Assembly (NCBI RefSeq): GCF_029952955.1
Contig: NZ_JASATX010000001.1
Span: 992,001-1,056,000 of the forward strand
DNA length: 64,000 nucleotides
Direction of reading: 5' to 3'
From: Ruicaihuangia caeni
GTDB lineage: Bacteria > Actinomycetota > Actinomycetes > Actinomycetales > Microbacteriaceae
How positions within the stretch are numbered: the first letter of the stretch is position 1; each line of letters opens with the position of its first letter. Under the pieces are notes generated by a model. That model saw only the letters and a list, made by a program, of their open reading frames with translations. It was not told the origin of the DNA and did no database searches. This document shows, one piece after another, positions 63,304-64,000 of this stretch. The translations under genes were made by a program, and so were the position numbers.

Positions 63304-63699
63304 GTGCTCCACGTCGTCGCTGCAGTGTTCGCGGATGCCGATGGCCGCCTTCTGGCCTGCCGTCGCGCCGCGCACAAACCCGACGCCGGGAAGTGGGAGT
63401 TCCCGGGCGGCAAGGTCGAAGCGGGCGAAGATCCGCGCGCGGCGCTGCAACGCGAGATCGCTGAAGAGCTCGGGGTATCGATCGAGGTGGGCCCGCTCAT
63501 CGACCGCAGCGTGACCGAGGTGGGGCCGGGCAGGCGCCCGATCGACCTCGCGTGCTACGCGGTCGTCACCGACGGCGCGCTGCCGGCGCAGAGCACGGAC
63601 CATGATCGGATGCTGTGGCTTCCGACATCCGAATTGCGCACGCTCGACTGGGCCGCGCCCGATATGCCGGCGGTCGCACGGCTCGCCGACCGCGGCTGA
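63304..63699 (+). CDS. Nudix hydrolase (MutT-like 8-oxo-dGTPase type)
   Basis: 131 residues from the GTG after the terminator. The complete Nudix box G-x5-E-x7-REVxEExGx is visible as GGKVEAGEDPRAALQREIAEELGV (about 35-58). KPDAGKWEFPGGK before it is typical of MutT/NUDT1-like pyrophosphohydrolases that clean oxidised nucleotides. Its stop lies inside a 17-bp tandem duplication. Confidence 0.9.
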   Translation: MLHVVAAVFADADGRLLACRRAAHKPDAGKWEFPGGKVEAGEDPRAALQREIAEELGVSIEVGPLIDRSVTEVGPGRRPIDLACYAVVTDGALPAQSTDHDRMLWLPTSELRTLDWAAPDMPAVARLADRG

Positions 63700-63727
63700 G
63701 CTCACTCCTCGGCTGAGCTCACTCCTC
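63694..63727. repeat. Exact 17-bp tandem duplication across convergent stop codons
   Basis: GGCTGAGCTCACTCCTC twice in succession. The first copy carries the Nudix stop (plus strand), the second the SRPBCC stop (minus strand). Confidence 0.9.
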
Positions 63728-64000
63728 GCGGGCGACCTCTTCGTCGATGAGCGCGTCGAGCTGTGAGAGGGCCTGCGTCATGCCCTCTTCGACGCCCATG
63801 TGGATCAGTTGATCGAACTGCTCGCGTGAGGCGCACGTGCTCGCGATGGTCATGCGTGTGCCCGCCTCGAGCGGTTCGAACGTCACTCTGGCCCGGGTGG
63901 TCGGCATCTCGGCGATCGGCGTGCCGTCGACATCCGAGAAGCCGTCTTCGAACGCGAGGAGGCGAGGAGGTTCGAGCTCGGTGATCGTCCACCACCCGTG
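63719..64000 (-). CDS. SRPBCC/AHSA1-type protein, N-terminus cut by window edge
   Basis: 93 C-terminal residues, in frame to the window edge: HGWWTITELEPPRLLAFEDGF, then MPTTRARVTFEPLEAGTRMTIASTCASREQFDQLIHMGVEEGMTQALSQLDALI. This is the second half of an AHSA1/START-like hydrophobic-pocket domain. Function is unknown; such proteins are commonly coupled to ArsR regulators. Confidence 0.88.
   Translation of the reverse strand, partial: HGWWTITELEPPRLLAFEDGFSDVDGTPIAEMPTTRARVTFEPLEAGTRMTIASTCASREQFDQLIHMGVEEGMTQALSQLDALIDEEVAREE

Noticed and set aside
63702-63995. 97-codon minus-strand frame at the window end
   Set aside because: Another frame at 63719-64000 encodes a clear SRPBCC domain; this one is its shadow.

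Overview
The window is high-GC actinobacterial DNA. Gene order, many GTG/TTG starts and the MurE variant point to the family Microbacteriaceae (Agromyces/Leifsonia/Microbacterium-like). The genus is inference; the sequence alone does not fix it.

Region 1 (1-16.6 kb, minus strand) is a complete division and cell wall (dcw) cluster, read as mraZ-rsmH-ftsL-ftsI-murE-murF-mraY-murD-ftsW-murG-murC-ftsQ-ftsZ-yggS. Many neighbours share 4-bp start/stop overlaps. It is headed by three MraZ boxes, and ftsZ has its own upstream inverted repeat. MurE lacks the canonical diaminopimelate-recognition residues, which fits the non-DAP, B-type peptidoglycan of this family.

Region 2 (16.6-35.1 kb): an intergenic stretch with two near-identical 63-bp palindromic repeats and a tandem repeat; then a DUF3040 membrane protein, a polyprenyl synthase, an Rv2175c-like DNA-binding protein, a LysM wall protein, a PASTA Ser/Thr kinase, an MFS exporter, class II DAHP synthase, an acyltransferase, a ROK glucokinase, an acyl-CoA synthetase, peptide deformylase, pyruvate carboxylase and a ParA-type ATPase.

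Region 3 (35.2-46 kb): a garA-ftsR-merR signalling cluster, a copper/haem module (membrane protein, PCuAC chaperone, Tat-exported DyP peroxidase), two PhnB-like proteins, DUF503, a desaturase, a cold-shock protein, and a solitary sensory-rhodopsin-transducer-like protein.

Region 4 (45.4-63.3 kb) is accessory metabolism. The first part has a flavin reductase, a PadR regulator, and an NtaA/SnaA/DszA-type monooxygenase with an NMT1/THI5-like ABC transporter; DAP dehydrogenase, a CueP-like lipoprotein and an FAD oxidase follow. The second part is the most notable find: a divergent catabolic cluster around a GntR regulator. Minus strand: SnoaL-flavin reductase fusion, NCS1 permease, isochorismatase-like hydrolase. 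Plus strand: gntR, two DUF1185 paralogs, alpha/beta hydrolase, aldehyde dehydrogenase, tautomerase, luciferase-like monooxygenase. Its composition resembles Rut, pyridine or trigonelline ring-opening pathways without matching any of them. The two divergent promoters are mirror-like and apparently leaderless, and GCATGC palindromes sit on both start codons. A Nudix hydrolase and a truncated SRPBCC gene end the window.
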